From Balaenoptera acutorostrata (taxonomy: Eukaryota; Chordata; Mammalia; Artiodactyla; Balaenopteridae), in assembly GCF_949987535.1 (NCBI RefSeq), contig NC_080064.1, positions 46,333,937 through 46,397,936 on the forward strand: a stretch of DNA of 64,000 nt. Reading direction: 5' to 3'. Both the position numbers and the translations under genes were made by a program. The notes under the pieces were generated by a model that worked only from the letters and a program-made list of their open reading frames with translations, did not search any database and was not told the DNA's origin. Shown here piece after piece: positions 43,501 through 57,609 of this stretch. Each line of letters starts with the position of its first letter. The stretch's first letter is position 1.

Positions 43501-46500
43501 GCTTTATCAAAGTTATTGCTTAAGTAATCATGGTTAGGGGGTTTAAGTAGATCTAGGTCCTTCAGCTGTAGGGAAAGGAGGTACTAAACAAAGATGGGCA
43601 AGTAAATTGAGTATGGTCCTGTGGAATTTGCCACAGGCTGGAAGTCTGTACTTTGAATTGTCACTTTTACCTTACCATGTGACCTTGGCGAGACACCCAC
43701 TCTGAATATCAGTATGCCCATCTCTAGAAGATGAGGTTGGATTCTATTAACATTTAAGCCCTTACAGTTCTGATATTTTTAAATTCTGTGGAAAGCCCAA
43801 AGGCTAACTGGAGAAAAAACATTAAAGGAGAGGCAGCTTAAACTGGTAGCCATCAAGAACAATTTTAGGAGAGACCTAATGTCTTTGGTCTTGCCATTGC
43901 TTTTGTGAATGACTGAGACAAATTCTGCTTTCTCTCTCCAGTTAAAGAAAGTCATCTGAGGTGAGCTTTATTCTTCTCATTTATAGATGAGGAACGTGAA
44001 GCTCAGGGATGCTCAGTCCTTTGATGTTCAGTTGGTAAATGACAGCCAGATTTCCAGTCCAGCTCTGTCTGATTCCAAAGACTGTGTTCTTTGCCAGTAA
44101 GCTGTAGCCTTCCCTACTTTAGGAGTCCTTGATACCAGAAAGGCTTACAGGAGTTTTGAGCTGAATGGGCCCTAGAAATCTTTCTGATCTAAGATACAAG
44201 AAATAGTCTTCCTTGTCTGGGGAATGTACTACAAGGGTCTTTATCATCCATTTTCCCTTCAGGGTGCTGGCTGGTGGCTGGTTAAGGTTGGGGGTCCCGT
44301 TCAAGGATGGCTTTTCCCATGCCTGTTGTCCACAGATACTAAGGGTGCTGGGTTCTACAGGTGCCTTATGCCATCTGGAACTGAAAAACTATGTCGAGGC
44401 TGTGAACTGGTGCGATGAGGGGCTGCAGATAGATGCCACAGAGAAGAAGCTTCTGGAAATGAGGGCTAAAGCAGACAAGTTGAAGGTTGGTGGCAAAATC
44501 AGCCAATTGGCATTTGTTAATTAGCATTAATTAATTAATTAGCATTTCCCAGATTGAATCTTGGGTCATAGTAAACTTTTTCTTCTTTAAAACAAAACCC
44601 AGGGAATTCCCTGGCAGTCCAGTGGTTAGGACTCGGCACCGAGGGCCCAGGTACAATCCCTGGTCAGGAACTAAGATCCTGCAAGCCATGTGTGGGATCA
44701 GCCAAAACAACAACAGCCAGCCAAAACAACAACAACAACAACAACAACAAACAAAACCCCAAATCAGTCCTTACCCTTGGCACTCTGGAGGATACAGATA
44801 AGTAAACAAGCAAGTAAATAAATAATTATAATGTGATAGAGGCAAGGAAGAATACATAGTACTTGATAAATTTATGACTATTATGATTTGAATAAATAGA
44901 TTAGTGCCATAGTCTAGTCTGCACACTGACTATAGCTATTGAAAGAGAGGAGGGGAAAGGACAGTTAAACATTTAAGCAAAATCTTAAGCTTCTGTAATA
45001 CTGTGTAACTACCAGCATTAAGACACCTATAACTTGCTCATGAAATGCTACATTTCTGGCACATAACAGCAACAGTGATGATAAAATTAACAGTAATAAC
45101 AGACTGCCAACACTACCAAAAAAAATCCAACATTTAGATAGCACTTACTGTATGTATGTTCCAAGTGCTGTTTAAAAATTTTTACTTATATGAATCCATC
45201 TGAACCACACACAGTCCTATAAGAGAGGCACTATTCTAATTCACCTTCCACTAGTGAGGTAGCTAAAGCAGAGAGATCAGGAAGTTGCCCAAGTCACACA
45301 ACTGGTGAAGCTGGGCTTCAAAGTCAGGCTGTTTGGCTCCAGAGTCCACATTCTTAGTCCTGTGCATTATTTCCTCACAAGTCTGTCCAGTACAAATCCA
45401 GACTTGAGTTCTCTTGATTCCTGGTCTAGGTTCACTGCTTATACTATGGAATGGGAATTTTCAGTGCCAAGGGAGCCTAGAGCTGGCCTTGAACAGGGAT
45501 AAGTTTTAGTCAGAGGTCATTTTGGTCATATCTACAAAAGTAGATATGTGTGGACCCACATGGCTCAATAACAGAATCCTGAGCCTAGGCAACTAGGTGT
45601 GGGCCAGAATTTCTAAAAGTGGTATACACAAGAGAGAAGATCTAGAGGGCTAATGTGGAAGGCCATCGCCGAGCTTATCTGCAGAAAAACCCTTGTTCGA
45701 CCTAAATGAAAGCTTTTAGGTCCTGCAGCATAATTAAAGGGAGATTTCAGGGCCCAAAAGCCTGACATTTGGTATAGGTGACATTGCTTGCAGAGTATCA
45801 GGATTATACCCTTTTATCTGAGTATAAATTGATTCTGGATTCCCATGTGCTTGGTATATGTGAGCAATAGACCCATATGGTTATGTTAAGATCAGACAAA
45901 ATAGACTTCAAGGCAATGATTGTTACCAGAGATAAAGCAAGGCATTTTTTTTTTAATGATGAAAGGGTCAGTTTATCAAGCATATTTAACAATTCTAAAT
46001 GTGTATGTACCTAATAATAGAACTTCAAAATGTATGAAGCAAAAATTGACAACTCAAAGAAGGAAGAGACAAATGTATAAATAGGTAGAAATGTCAACAT
46101 CCCTCTCTCAGAGTAACTGATAGACTTAAGTAGATAAATCAGTAAAGAGAAGTGATGTCAGCAAAAATAGCCAACTAAAGACCTGGAAAAATTTTCTCCA
46201 TAAAGTCAATGGAAAATGGACAAAAATGGTCAGTCAACTTTTTCATAACTCTGAAATGAACGGAAGGCTTGCAGCAATCTGGGTAGTGTTTGTTCAGGAA
46301 AAATGGCTGAACCTCCATAAGAACAGCAAGCTTTGTGGCATTTTTAACTTGCCCTATCCCCATCTCCTCCCTCCCTAGTTCCATAGTAGCCTTAAAAGCC
46401 AACAGCCCACAATCATGGTGAAGATGAGCAGCCTGGCAGCCACCAGAGGAGGCAGAACAGGATTAGAGCTCCTGCAAAGCCCCATTCCCAGAGGATTGTC

Positions 46501-48888
46501 ATTATTTGACCATCTAGAAGATCCCACTTACAAGTTGTTTTTATTTGACACATCTTGAAGCTATCCCAGTAGGAAAAGCTTTTTCACAGAGTGTTGGTGT
46601 AGGAGGCATTTGTTAAAAACAATTTGAGGCAGTTATTTAAGATTGCATCTGCCTGAGGCAGTGGAAAACTCCAGAGGCAAATAATAGGCTTACCAGAAAA
46701 CTTAAAAGGAAAAGCTGGGGAATGAGATTCTGTCGGGGCTTTGAAAAGCTCCAACATATTCCTGGGAATCTAGAAGGTCACATATGTGCTCTTCCTATGC
46801 ATGTGCTCAGGAAAGATCTAAGAATGTCCTAAGCTCTCACCTCTGGCTGATTTGGAAGCTTTGTGCCAGCAGGAACTGAAGGCTAAGGCTGAATTGTTAA
46901 CTGCTGGGGTAATTGTTGAAGCCTTGTCCAGACATGCCTGCAGAGCCCCTTGGCAAAGACTGGGAGACTTTTTGGCTTCAGGCGTTTAGGGAAATATGTC
47001 CAGTCATTATCTCACCACTAAGCTAACTGGAGACTTTAGTAGTCACATATAACAGAGAATACAGGCTTTACAGAATTAGTTCAGAAAAGTCACTAAACAA
47101 ACAATAGCGACAGCAACAACAAACACTGGGGAGGGGAGAGAGAGAATATGATTTCCAGAGTTGCCACATTATATTATTTTAAATGTCCAGTTTTCAACAA
47201 AAAATTACAAGACATGCAAAGGATCAAAGTGTGGTCCATATCCAGGAAAAGAAATCAACAGAAACTGTCCCTGAGGAAGCCCAGACATGAGACTTAAAAG
47301 ATAAAAAACTTTCAACCAGCTATTTAAAATATGTTCTAAGAATTGTTGCCTGAAAAAAAATGCACAACCTAGAAGTTGAGAATTAAGTTTTATTCAGCAG
47401 ACTTACTGAGGACTTAAGCCTGGGATACAACCTCTCAGAGAGCTCTGAAGGACTGTTCTGAACAGGTAGGGGAGAAGCAAAGATACAGGAGTTTTTGGAA
47501 AAAAAATAAACCCATGTGATCGAACATCAAAAGACTACTGCTAATTAAAGAAACAGACATTTCAAGTTAATGAATTTAGTGCTTTTCTATATGGGAAGAT
47601 GGGCTTATTGAAATTATTCCTTTGATATACACGTTAACTATAGGACCAGTATTCTGTTTTTTTCCATGCTGAGCATCCCTTAGGATGCACCGTCAGGGTG
47701 GCTGCAGTGGCTGATGGCTTGATGGCCACAAAATTCTTTGTTTACTGAAATGGCAGGTTACATTCTTTGTCCACAGTGCCTCCGCTTGATCATAAATTCG
47801 ACCAATGTTTGGGAGGCATTTCATGACCAATTTTTTCCCACTGTGCTAGGAAGGCTCATTCCTAGATCAGGCAAAGAGTCTGTTGGTAGGCTACTCAATG
47901 TGCTAATTTTGGATCAGGTCCTGTTGATAATCTTAAATTCTCTGGATCGCCTGTCTTACTAGTCTGTTACCCAGGAAATGTTTTCCCTTGTTGCTTCTTC
48001 CCATATCTAGAGTTGCACTATTACAATTATTCTGTGTAGAGTTGTATATATGATCAACTGCCTCAAGATGTTTAACCATCATTAATTTTGTTGGAGGCCT
48101 GGTTATACATTGGGTAATGCAAGAGACAACAATCTTATAAAACAGACAGGATATAAGTAATATAGCTAGTAAATTAGTAAAGTTGTAGTGCAGCAAAGAG
48201 AGGCACAGGGTATAAATAAATAATTTGAAAACAACAAGAAAGAACAAGTTAAAATAATGGTTAGTATAGCTAGTTGCAATATTGTCGCAGTAAGCCATCA
48301 GGTCCACAGGGGAGCCAGCTGGAGAAGCCAAATGCAGGAGGGATCAGGTAGAGAGAAAAAAATGTTTCATCTTTGTTTGCAAAGGTATACTTTCTCAACT
48401 TGTTGTAGGTCATGGTTGCCATAAGAGGAAAGCTTTTCTGGAAAGCCAAGATTAAAAGCCAGTGTATTTCAGAAAAAGTCATAAAATTATAAATCATATT
48501 TATCAGTTCATTCAGTCCCATGTAATTAAGTCCTGTTGATCTAGATGGAGGCATTGGGTTTTCCATTAGAGTTTTGTAATTTTTTTTTTAAATAAATGTA
48601 TTTATTTTATTTTATTTATTTTTGGCTGTATTGGGTCTTCGTTGCTGCGCACAGGCTTTCTCTAGCTTCATTGAGCGGGGGCTACTCTTCGCTGTGGTGC
48701 GTGGGCTTCTCATTGTGGTGGCTTCTCTTGTTGTGGAGCATGGGCTTTAGATGCGCGGGCTTCAATAGTTATGGCTCACGGGCTCTAGAGTGCAGGCTCA
48801 GTAGCTGTGGGCTTAGTGGCTCCGCAGCATGTGGGATCTTCCCAGACCAGGGCTCGAACCCGTGTCCCCTGCCTTGGCAGGCAGATTC

Positions 48889-48920
<32 letters not shown>

Positions 48921-51900
48921 ATTTTTGCTGTGTTGGGTCTTCGTTTCTGTGAGAGGGCTTTCTCTAGTTGTGGCAAGCGGGGGCCACTCTTCATCGCGGT
49001 GCGCAGGCCTCTCACCATCGCGGCCTCTCCCGTTGCAGAGCACAGGCTCCAGACGCGCAGGCTCAGTAGTTGTGGCTCACGGGCCCAGTTGCTCCGCGGC
49101 ATGTGGGATCTTCCCAGACCAGGGCTCGAACCCGTGTCCCCTGCATTGGCAGGCGGACTCTCAACCACTGCACCACCAGGGAAGCCCGGCAGGCAGATTC
49201 TTAACCACTGTGCTACTAGGGAAGCCCCTTTTGGAATTTCTTACCCATTTCAGTGGTATGATCTAAAAGTTATCAGAAATTAATATTTTTCAAAGTCCTT
49301 CTTGTGAATCTTCTTGAAGGTTTTCATTTTATAAAAGCATCAAAGTAGAACAATGATTGTCTTAAATGACAAAAGACTTAAAATGGCATGGTTAAAGATC
49401 TGATTACAATGTAATTGACAAGAAACTTGGTTATTTCTGTGACATACAACATTTTAAGATAATAATTAGAATTATGACTGATAACATACCAGGACATAAT
49501 CAGATTTTTAGGAATTCCATATAAAATTTGGAATATCTATATTAACATTTACCGACACAGCATAATCTAAGAAGGTTTATCTCCAATCACTTGACAATGT
49601 TTTTTAAGTAATTTAACATACCAAATAAACCTAATTAGTTTAATATTCCTCTGAGATGCCTCAGCGTTCCTTTGAAGCTTCCCAGAGTTAGCTAGAGGTC
49701 AAAAGAACTTCAGTTAGAATTTGATATTTGGGAAGTGTGTCAAGAATATCAAAAAGGTTTCAAAAGGTTTGACTTGGTCAAATAGGATCATAGGTCATTG
49801 TGAAACAATACTTATTCACTTAACCAAAGTAACAAAAGATTTCAAAAACAGGGACTTCCCTGGTGGTGCAGTGGTTAAGAATCTGCCTGCCAATGTACGG
49901 GACACGGGTTCGATCCCTGGTCCAGGAAGATCCCACATACCGCGGAGCAACTAAGCCCATAAGCCACAACTACTGAGACTGAGTGCCACAGCTACCGAAG
50001 CCTGCGTGCCCTAGAGCCCACATGCTGCAACTACTGAAGCCCACTTGCTCTAGGGCCCATGTGCCGCAACTGCTGAGCCCATGTGCTGCAACTAATGAAG
50101 CCCGTGCACCTAGAGCCTGTGCTCCACAACAAGAGAAGCCATCACGGTGAGAAGCCCGCGCACCACAACCAAGAGTAGCCCTGCTTGCCGCAACTAGAGA
50201 AAGCCTGTGTGCAGCAACGAAGACCCAATGCAGACAAAAATTTAAAAAAATAATAATAAAAGATTTCAAAAGCAAATACACATCACCTAAAGGCAAGGAA
50301 ACCCATATTTTCTGTTATCAAAAACAGTATTCCAAGAAAATTTTTTTCTCTTTATAGAGAGAGGAACCAAATCTAGTCCTGCACCAACGTACTTTTAATA
50401 ACAAAATCCATTTACCTCATTAATTTAATCCCAGCCTGACCATGTGCAAAACTCCTTTTTCAGGGCTCCCTTTCTACAAACCTTCCACAACTTTCTGTAT
50501 CCATATTAGTTCCTTATTTTTCCATCTAGAAACAACCAGCTCTAGGACAAAATCACTTGTTCCCCTTAACATGTATTTCCATTCCTCATACCTTCTTTTG
50601 CTGAAAACACACATTGTACTTTACTTGCATACTGAAACATTTCCCTTATTGTTTTTAGTGGCTTTAATTACATATTACAGTTTTAACCTTTAAAAATCTT
50701 AATCTCTAGCAAAAATTGACAAGCAGCAAGTAATTGTGAACTGTTTGTCATACTAGCATTTCCTGATTGGCAAATTTAGGAATATTCTAGAACCTCTGGA
50801 AACATATATCTTCTCATAGCATAATTTCTTTCCTCAATGTGGTACAAGACATGTGTCTAATAAACCCAAACATCTTTAGTTTCCCTCTTGTAAGGAGACA
50901 AAAGTAGGTAAATTTAGACCTGTTTAGCAATTAGTTCCAGTATTTTATTTGAAATGACTTGGATATTCAATGAATTCTCATCATGTAATTTAACTTAGCA
51001 AAACTCAAGTTACCAAAAATCAGGAGAAACTAGTTTAGATAGACATATTCCTTAGAGTTCACCTGTAAACTCTTGTCTCATTTACCTTTATTTTATAACT
51101 TATGAAGATATCATCGTACTGCGGATAAAGAATGTCACCTGCTATTATCAGTAAACAGAGGATGTTGCAGCCATCAAGCCATCAGCCACTGCAGCTGCCC
51201 CTGACTGTGCACCCTGAGGGGATTCAGGATGGAGGAAAAAACAGGATACTGGCCCTAGATAGTTAAGATATAACATATATATCAAAGGAATGATTTCAGT
51301 GAGCCCAGACTCTTGCATCTTCCCATACATAGAAAAGTGTTAAATTCATTAACTTGAGATGTCTGTTTTTATTTAACAGTAATCTTTCGATATTCCGACT
51401 ACCTGGTTTTATGTAGAAACTATATATCCTGGCTCCTCCCTTACCTCTTCAAAGCAGTTCCTAGAGCTGTCTGCCTCCCAGGCTTAAGTCCTCAGCAAGG
51501 ACTTAAGAGGCTGCCTCCCAGGCTTAAGTCCTCAGCAAGTCCTCCAAATAAAACATAATTCTCAACTTTTAGATTGTGCATTTTTTTCAGTCAACAATAA
51601 TACCAAGTTAATTTTTCTTGCTGATGAACTCTGCAACAAATAACATGAACTTAGTTAACCTAGGTACAATAAAAGTAAGGTATGTCTATATTGATTAAAC
51701 CAACAAGCTTAAGCTAGCTCTATTACAGATACAATTTAATATTGGATATTTCCTAGGTCATGTGAACCTGAAACTCATTCTGGCCAGTTTCCCCATTATA
51801 TTTAGAAAAATTTAATTTGTATGTGCTTACTTTTAAGTCAGTTAAATGGACCTCTTTTATAAACTTAATTTTGATAATATTTTCCAGAGGTAGAGACATC

Positions 51901-53729
51901 TTGTATATATAATGTACACACAGACATATAGACAGACAAAACTAGAGATCTCATAGCTTTAACATGTAGTTATGAATCAGGTATTATAATATAAACTTAC
52001 TAATTTATAAATACCAGTTGGAATAAGTTAAATTTATTTGCTCAGATGACTAAGGCTTATACTGTTTGTGGAAAAGACTTAAGGTTTATATTTGTCCTTG
52101 ATAAATCCCTTAAGGAGGCTATAAGTTAGATTTTGAGTGAGGGAGCCTTTGCAGCAGCTTGAGTTTAAAAGAGCCTTTTTGGGGCTTCCCTGGTGGCGCA
52201 GTGGTTGAGAGTCTGCCTGCCAATGCAGGGGACATGGGTTCGAGCCCTGGTCTGGGAAGATCCCACATGCCGTGGAGCGACTAGGCCCGTGAGCCACAAT
52301 TACTGAGCCTGTGCGTCTGTATCCTGTGCTCCGCAACAAGAGAGGCCGCGATAGTGAGAGGCCCGTGCACTGCAATGAGGAGTAGCCCCCGCTTGCCGCA
52401 ACTAGGGAGGGCCCTCGCGCAGAAACGAAGACCCAACACAGCCATAAATAAATAAATAAATAAATAAACCCTAGCATATATATTAAAAGAAGAGCCTTTT
52501 TGTCTCCTTTGGTTTCAGGTTTTACCTGATTGAGCTAACTAGGCTCAGTCTCAGGTCTTTGTGGGCTGTATTTACATTTCTGATTTGTAGAGGTTTGCAA
52601 CACAGAGGCAGTTGCTTTAAGTTCTCTAAAGAACTGGTCTGCTGCCTAAAAGATATTAAAAGATTGATTTGCCCGACTATATTTTCTTTAATTTGCATTT
52701 TTATATCAGTGAGAAAATTTCCAACTATCTGAAAATTAAGAGTTCTATGTTCTAGAACTTTAGGGTTCAATTTATCACGCCTTCAAAAGTTTGCACAAGG
52801 CATTCAACCAAGGCTCTCTTTCTGAGTGTATAGGGTAAACCCAGAGCAAAAAAATCTCTATTATTATTATTATTGGCCCCTGAATATTAACTCCCAGCTT
52901 TTATTTCATATAGTGTGGGCTCAGGTAACCTTGTTGGTTTCTTTTAGTATGTTTAATATTGTCTGAGGGGCAGATTTGTATGTGCTGTCTTATAATAGCA
53001 GGCAGGAGAAGCATTCCCCAGTGAGACATAATGTCTGTCCTACAATATAATTAGGCAAAAGGGATATAACCGTCTAACATAAAGCCCATTTAAATAGACC
53101 AATTTATATAAACTTTCATCTCTATTCTGTCAACTTTTTTAAAAAAATTTATTTAATTTAATTATTTTTGCCTGCATTGGGTCTTCGTTGCTGTGTGCGG
53201 GTTTTCTCTAGTTGCGGTGAGCGGGGACGACTATTCGTTGTGGTGCGCTGGCTTCTGATTGCGGTGTCTTCTCTTGTTGCAGAGCACGGGCTCTAGGCAT
53301 GCGGGCTTCAGTAGTTGTGGCTCTTGGGCGCAGGCTCAGTAGTTGTGGCGCATGGGCTTAGTTGCTCCACGGCATGTGGAATCTTTCTAGACCAGGGCTC
53401 AAACCTTTGTCCCCTGCATTGGCAGGCAGATTCTTAAGCACTTTGCCACCAGGGAAACCCTATTCTGTCATCTTTTATACCTTTAACTAGTTTCCATCAG
53501 GATCCAGTCGACGAGCCTTGGTCTTAACAACAGTCCTAGAAGCTTTCTTTTCTTTTTATCCCTCAACCATTTTATCTATTTTTGTATAAAAGGCTCTGGG
53601 GTCCCCAGTGAGAGATTGAGCCAAGGCACTCAGGCCTTTTTGTCAATCTTTTAACTTGATTAATTGGCCTAACTGTTGCCCCAAGTAATTGTTGGTCAGT
53701 TATCTCAGTGTAGTTTTTTTCCAGCCTTT

Positions 53730-53785
<56 letters not shown>

Positions 53786-56700
53786 GACACACACGCATGC
53801 ACACACACACACACACACACATACACACATAACACATAGTTTTTAAACTGGGGTAAATAGAGCAGACTTGTTTGGGGCCCTTTAATGTTGGGGACCAATA
53901 GAGGGTCCCTTTGGCCCATCCAGCCTTAGGTAGTGTTGTATCAGAACCTTTTTAATCCTATTAATGTTCATTTTATTTATCCCATTTCTTAATAACCATC
54001 TAAAGATTTCTTTATGTATTTGGGATGAGACCCTTTAACATTTCCACCTTGTTGGGCAGAAGTCTCTAGACTTTCTTTCAGTTTTTTTCTTAATTCCCTG
54101 TTAACCTAATTAACATTAATTATCCTAATGTTTTTATTGGCATCTGTAAGACCCATTGAGGGGAAGCAGAGACCACAAATAAAGCTTCCCAAACTGTTTT
54201 TTTGTTTGTTTTAAACTAAGGAGTTCTGGGAATTCCCTGGCGATCCAATGGTTAGGACTCCACGCTTTCACTGCCTAGGGCGCGGGTGTGAAGTAAGATC
54301 CTGCAAGCCATGCGGCCAAAATTAAATAAGTTAATTAAATAAACAGACTAAGGAGTTCTTAGGTTAACCATTTTAGGTATATATATTTTCCTCCTTCTAA
54401 TTTGGCTTTATCATAGGTACCAATAAAATAGCTGTTTATAATGAGAGCTCTCTAAAAAATATACCAATTTAGAATTTTCTCCAATTTAAAAGATCCATTG
54501 TCTGGCCATTAACTAGATATATCCTAATAGTGACTCAAACCAATACGATGCAAGAGGCGTCCCCACAGGATAGTGCGAAGGATGCTGCCTATACAAGATC
54601 TAGAAAGTGTACTCCCAAATAGAGCGTAAGAAAGTAAAGGCCGTGGTTGTACAGGCTGACGCAACTAAGGTTAGATGACAAAAGCCCCTGAGAATTGGCA
54701 CAGTCAGACACAAGACTGCTCAGAATCCCAGTCTGTTCGATTGGTTGTGAAATGTACACCATATGTGTACCCTCCAGATGGCAGAGAACAGGCTCTTAAA
54801 ACACACACACACACCCACCCACCCACCCACCACATTGAAGAAGATCAGGTAGAACGTTTTCATCTCAAAGGCACAGGGAGAGAAATGCAAGTTCCCTCTA
54901 GAAGGGCTTTTGTTTCTTTAAGGTCAGAATTCTGCAAAGATGTTTTATCAAGCTGTCTTTCTCTAACTTCACTGCGAACACAATAAAAGAACCTCATCTT
55001 GGCCATTTTCAGGGTGAGATTTCCTTTAATTACCAATTAAGTAAGTACAAGTTTTGTATGTACATAAACCTGGCTGGGGTGTTAGTTGGAGGCTGGCTTT
55101 CTGATGTCCCTCATTTAGAAAAGATACTAAGCCAGCCTCTCACCCAATCACACAGTCCAGATCACTCAGTATCTCTTGACTGAGCGACTCACAGCGTCTT
55201 CCAACCAGGATGTACTTTTTCCTGTTATCTTTCAACTGGGCTCCCCCAGTATCTTTCAGATGGGGAGCCAGATACTGGTTATATACAAACGAATAAAACT
55301 CACAACCAATAACTGGGAGATCTGAGAACCAAGAGAGACTCACCCAAATTTGTTTGGACTCTGAGGCAGACAGGCACAAGAAGCCTCTGCTGGTACCAAG
55401 ACTCTGGCTCCTTGTAGAGGTCAGGTGAAGGAGAGAAGTCTGCCCTGAGTCCATTTGTGGTCACCAAAACTGTCAACTGAAAAAAAAATGCACAATCTAG
55501 AAGTTGAGAATTATGTTTTATTCAGCAGAGTTACTGAGAACTTAAGCCAGGATACAGACTCTCGTATAGCTCTGAGGGACTGTTCCACATGTAGTGGAAC
55601 ATCAAAAGATTACTGCTAATTAAAGAAACACACATTTCAAGTTAAAGAATTTAGCACTTTTCTATGTATGGGAAGATGTAAGAGTCTGGGCTCATTGAAA
55701 TTATTCCTTTGATTTGCACCATAAATATCTAGGGCCAGTATTCTCTTTTTTCAATCCTGAATTCCCTCAGGGTGCACTCTCAGGGGTGGCTACAGTGGCT
55801 GATGGCTTTATGACTACAACATCTTTTGTTTACTGAAATGGCAGTTGACATTCTTTGTCCACAAAACGAAAGGAAACAATGTCTAAAGAACTTCAAAAAA
55901 TACATGGGAACACTCACTCACCAAATAGGGAATATCATTAAAGAAAAATTAACAACTGAAATGAGAAATTCACTAAGGGGTTCAAGAATAGAACTTTGAA
56001 GATAGGTCAATTGTGATTACTCAGTCTGAGGAATAGAAAGAAAAAAGAACAAAGAAAGATGAAGAGAGACTGAGAGACTTATGGGATGCCATCAAGCATA
56101 TCATCATAGGCATAATGAGAGTCCCAGGATAGAGAGAGAAACGGGCAAAAGAATATTTGAAGAAGTAACAGCCGAAAACTTCCCAGATTTGATGGAAAAT
56201 AGTAAGCTACTCTCCCAAGAAGCTTAACAAACACCAAGTAGGATATACTTAAAGAAATCTGTATCCAGACACATCATAAACTGTTAAAAGTCAAAGACAA
56301 GAGAATCTTAAAAGCATCAAAAGAGAAGTGACTCTTCATATATAAGAGATCCTCAATAAAATTAATAGCTGATTTCTCATCAGAAACCATGTTAGCCAAA
56401 GGGCAGTGGGATGACATGAAAAGTGCTGAAAGAAAAAGACTGTCAACCAAGAATTCTATATCCAGCAAACTTATCCTTCAAAAATGATGGAGAGGAAGAA
56501 GTAAAACTCTATTTGTAAATGATATGAGCTTATATATAGAAAATCCTAAAGAATCCACTAAACTATTGGAACTAGTAAATTAGTTCACCAAGCTGGTAGG
56601 ATATGTCAGAATACACCGATCAGCTGTATTCTATACACTTTTAATGAACATTCCAAATGTGGAATTAAGAAAATTCCATTTACAATAGCATCAAAAAGAA

Positions 56701-57577
56701 TAAAATATTTAGGAATAAATTTAACAAAAGTAGCATAAAATTTATACTTTGAAAATACAAAGCATTGTTGAAAGAAATTAAACCTAAATAAATGGGAAGA
56801 CATCCCATATTCATGGATCAGATCTTTTTTAAAAAAAAATTTTATTATTTTATTTTTGGCTGCGTTAGGTCTTAGTTGCAGCACGCAGGATCTTTGTTGG
56901 GATTGTCACTGCAGCATGAGGGATCCTCTGCTGCAGTGCATGGGCTCCTTGTGGCACGTGGACTTCTCTCTAGTTGTGGCGTATGGGCTCTCTAGTTGTG
57001 GCCTGTGTGCTCAGTAGTTGCAGCATGCGGGCTTAGTTGCCCCACGGCATGTGGGAACTTAGTTCTCTGACCAGGGATCAAACCCCTGCATTGGAAGGTG
57101 GATTCTTAACCACTGGACCACCAGGGAAGTCCCTCATGGATCAGATCTTAATATTGTTAAGATGACAGTACTCCCTAAATTGGTGTACAAATTCAATGTA
57201 ATCTTCATCAAAATTTCAATTAGTTTATTTGAAGAATATTGATAAGCTGATTGTAATATTCACATGGAAATTCAAGGGACCCAGAATAGCCAAAACAATC
57301 CTGAAAAACAAAAATGAAGTTAGAGAACTCAAAATTCCCAATTTCAAATCTTACTATAAAGCTATAGTAATAAAGACATTGTGGTACTGGTGTAAGGATA
57401 GACATACAGATCAATATAATAGAATTGAGAGCTCAGAAATAAACCCTCACATTTATATACAGATGATTTGCGACAAGGGTACCTAGACCATTTAATGGGG
57501 AAGGAATAGTCTTTTCAACAAATGATTCTGGGACAACTGGATATCCACGTGCAAAAGAATGAACTTGGACCCTACCT

Positions 57578-57609
<32 letters not shown>

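Larger units (their letters stand above)
51597..55470 (-). pseudogene. Retroviral internal region, 5' half (leader and gag/pol remnants)
   Basis: This is AT-rich DNA between the inverted LTR and the 5' LTR, with short broken minus-strand frames (such as 55454-55140 and 52770-52522). It has no intact reading frame and no recognised reverse transcriptase motif. It is interrupted by SINEs at 52179, 53130 and 54228 and by an AT/AC microsatellite at 53732. I call it retroviral from its position only. Confidence 0.5.
47344..55863 (-). mobile_element. Endogenous retrovirus, decayed, with two same-sense LTRs
   Basis: Two related sequences of about 400 bases, 47344-47775 and 55471-55863, bound an 8.5-kb block. 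Both begin TGT and end CCACA on the + strand. Read on the minus strand they carry AATAAA followed by a short T-rich end, as LTRs do, so the provirus is antisense to TTC4. An env-like reading frame lies just before the left (3') LTR. Internal frames are broken by stops and frameshifts, and five SINE insertion sites plus an inverted LTR interrupt the interior. The same old L1 continues on both sides (47100-47343 and from 55864), so the virus inserted into that L1. The target-site duplication is too decayed to call. The presence of an env remnant fits a class I element, but I cannot name the family. Confidence 0.85.

Noticed and set aside
48596..49283. Frames of 118-158 codons with Cys/Ser/Gly-rich text
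   Set aside because: Translations of CHR SINE copies. The same peptide text recurs at 7.8, 33.7, 52.2 and 61.0 kb.
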